A stretch of 5,537 nt of DNA from Pedococcus sp. Its GTDB lineage: Bacteria > Actinomycetota > Actinomycetes > Actinomycetales > Dermatophilaceae. The stretch spans positions 1 to 5,537 of the forward strand of contig JAICSZ010000163.1 in the NCBI GenBank assembly GCA_025936615.1, written 5' to 3'. The translations under genes were made by a program, and so were the position numbers. Below, piece after piece: positions 5,534 to 5,537 of this stretch. The notes under the pieces are model-generated. The model searched no databases. It saw only the letters and a program-made list of their open reading frames with translations, and was not told the origin of the DNA. The first letter of the stretch is position 1. Each line of letters begins with the position of its first letter.

Positions 5534-5537
5534 CACG

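Overview
This GC-rich window looks like ordinary chromosome from a high-GC Gram-positive bacterium (Actinomycetota). The order Micrococcales, near Intrasporangiaceae, is a tentative guess from the protein style. The evidence is a fabH-acpP-fabF fatty-acid cluster next to a DUF3145 gene, an arrangement typical of actinobacteria, together with G/C-ending codons and a GTG start.

Bases 1-2644 (+ strand) hold the type II fatty acid synthase segment. FabH (KAS III, 5' end cut by the window edge) starts chains, AcpP carries the acyl intermediates on a phosphopantetheine arm, and FabF (KAS II) elongates them. All expected catalytic residues are intact. The two spacers inside the cluster (83 and 82 nt) each carry a short hairpin just upstream of a GAAGGAG ribosome binding site. 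A malonyl-CoA:ACP transacylase gene (fabD) would be expected just upstream of the window.

Bases 2645-3309 (+) hold a small two-helix membrane protein resembling the YcxB-like family. Its start is ambiguous: either a leaderless ATG or an upstream GTG. Three minus-strand genes follow: a three-helix membrane protein with a long Ser/Thr/Pro-rich tail (3353-3991), the DUF3145 protein (4084-4599), and a secreted PepSY-like protein (4811-5293). The PepSY-like gene is followed by a perfect 16-bp hairpin. A complete + strand tRNA gene with anticodon CAT (most likely elongator Met) with encoded CCA closes the window.

No gap between called genes exceeds 300 bases, and I see no mobile element, CRISPR array or defence system. 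The most unusual signal is a short word, TATGCCG. It occurs seven times on the two strands, accounts for every TAT codon in the called genes, and forms both arms of the terminator-like hairpin.
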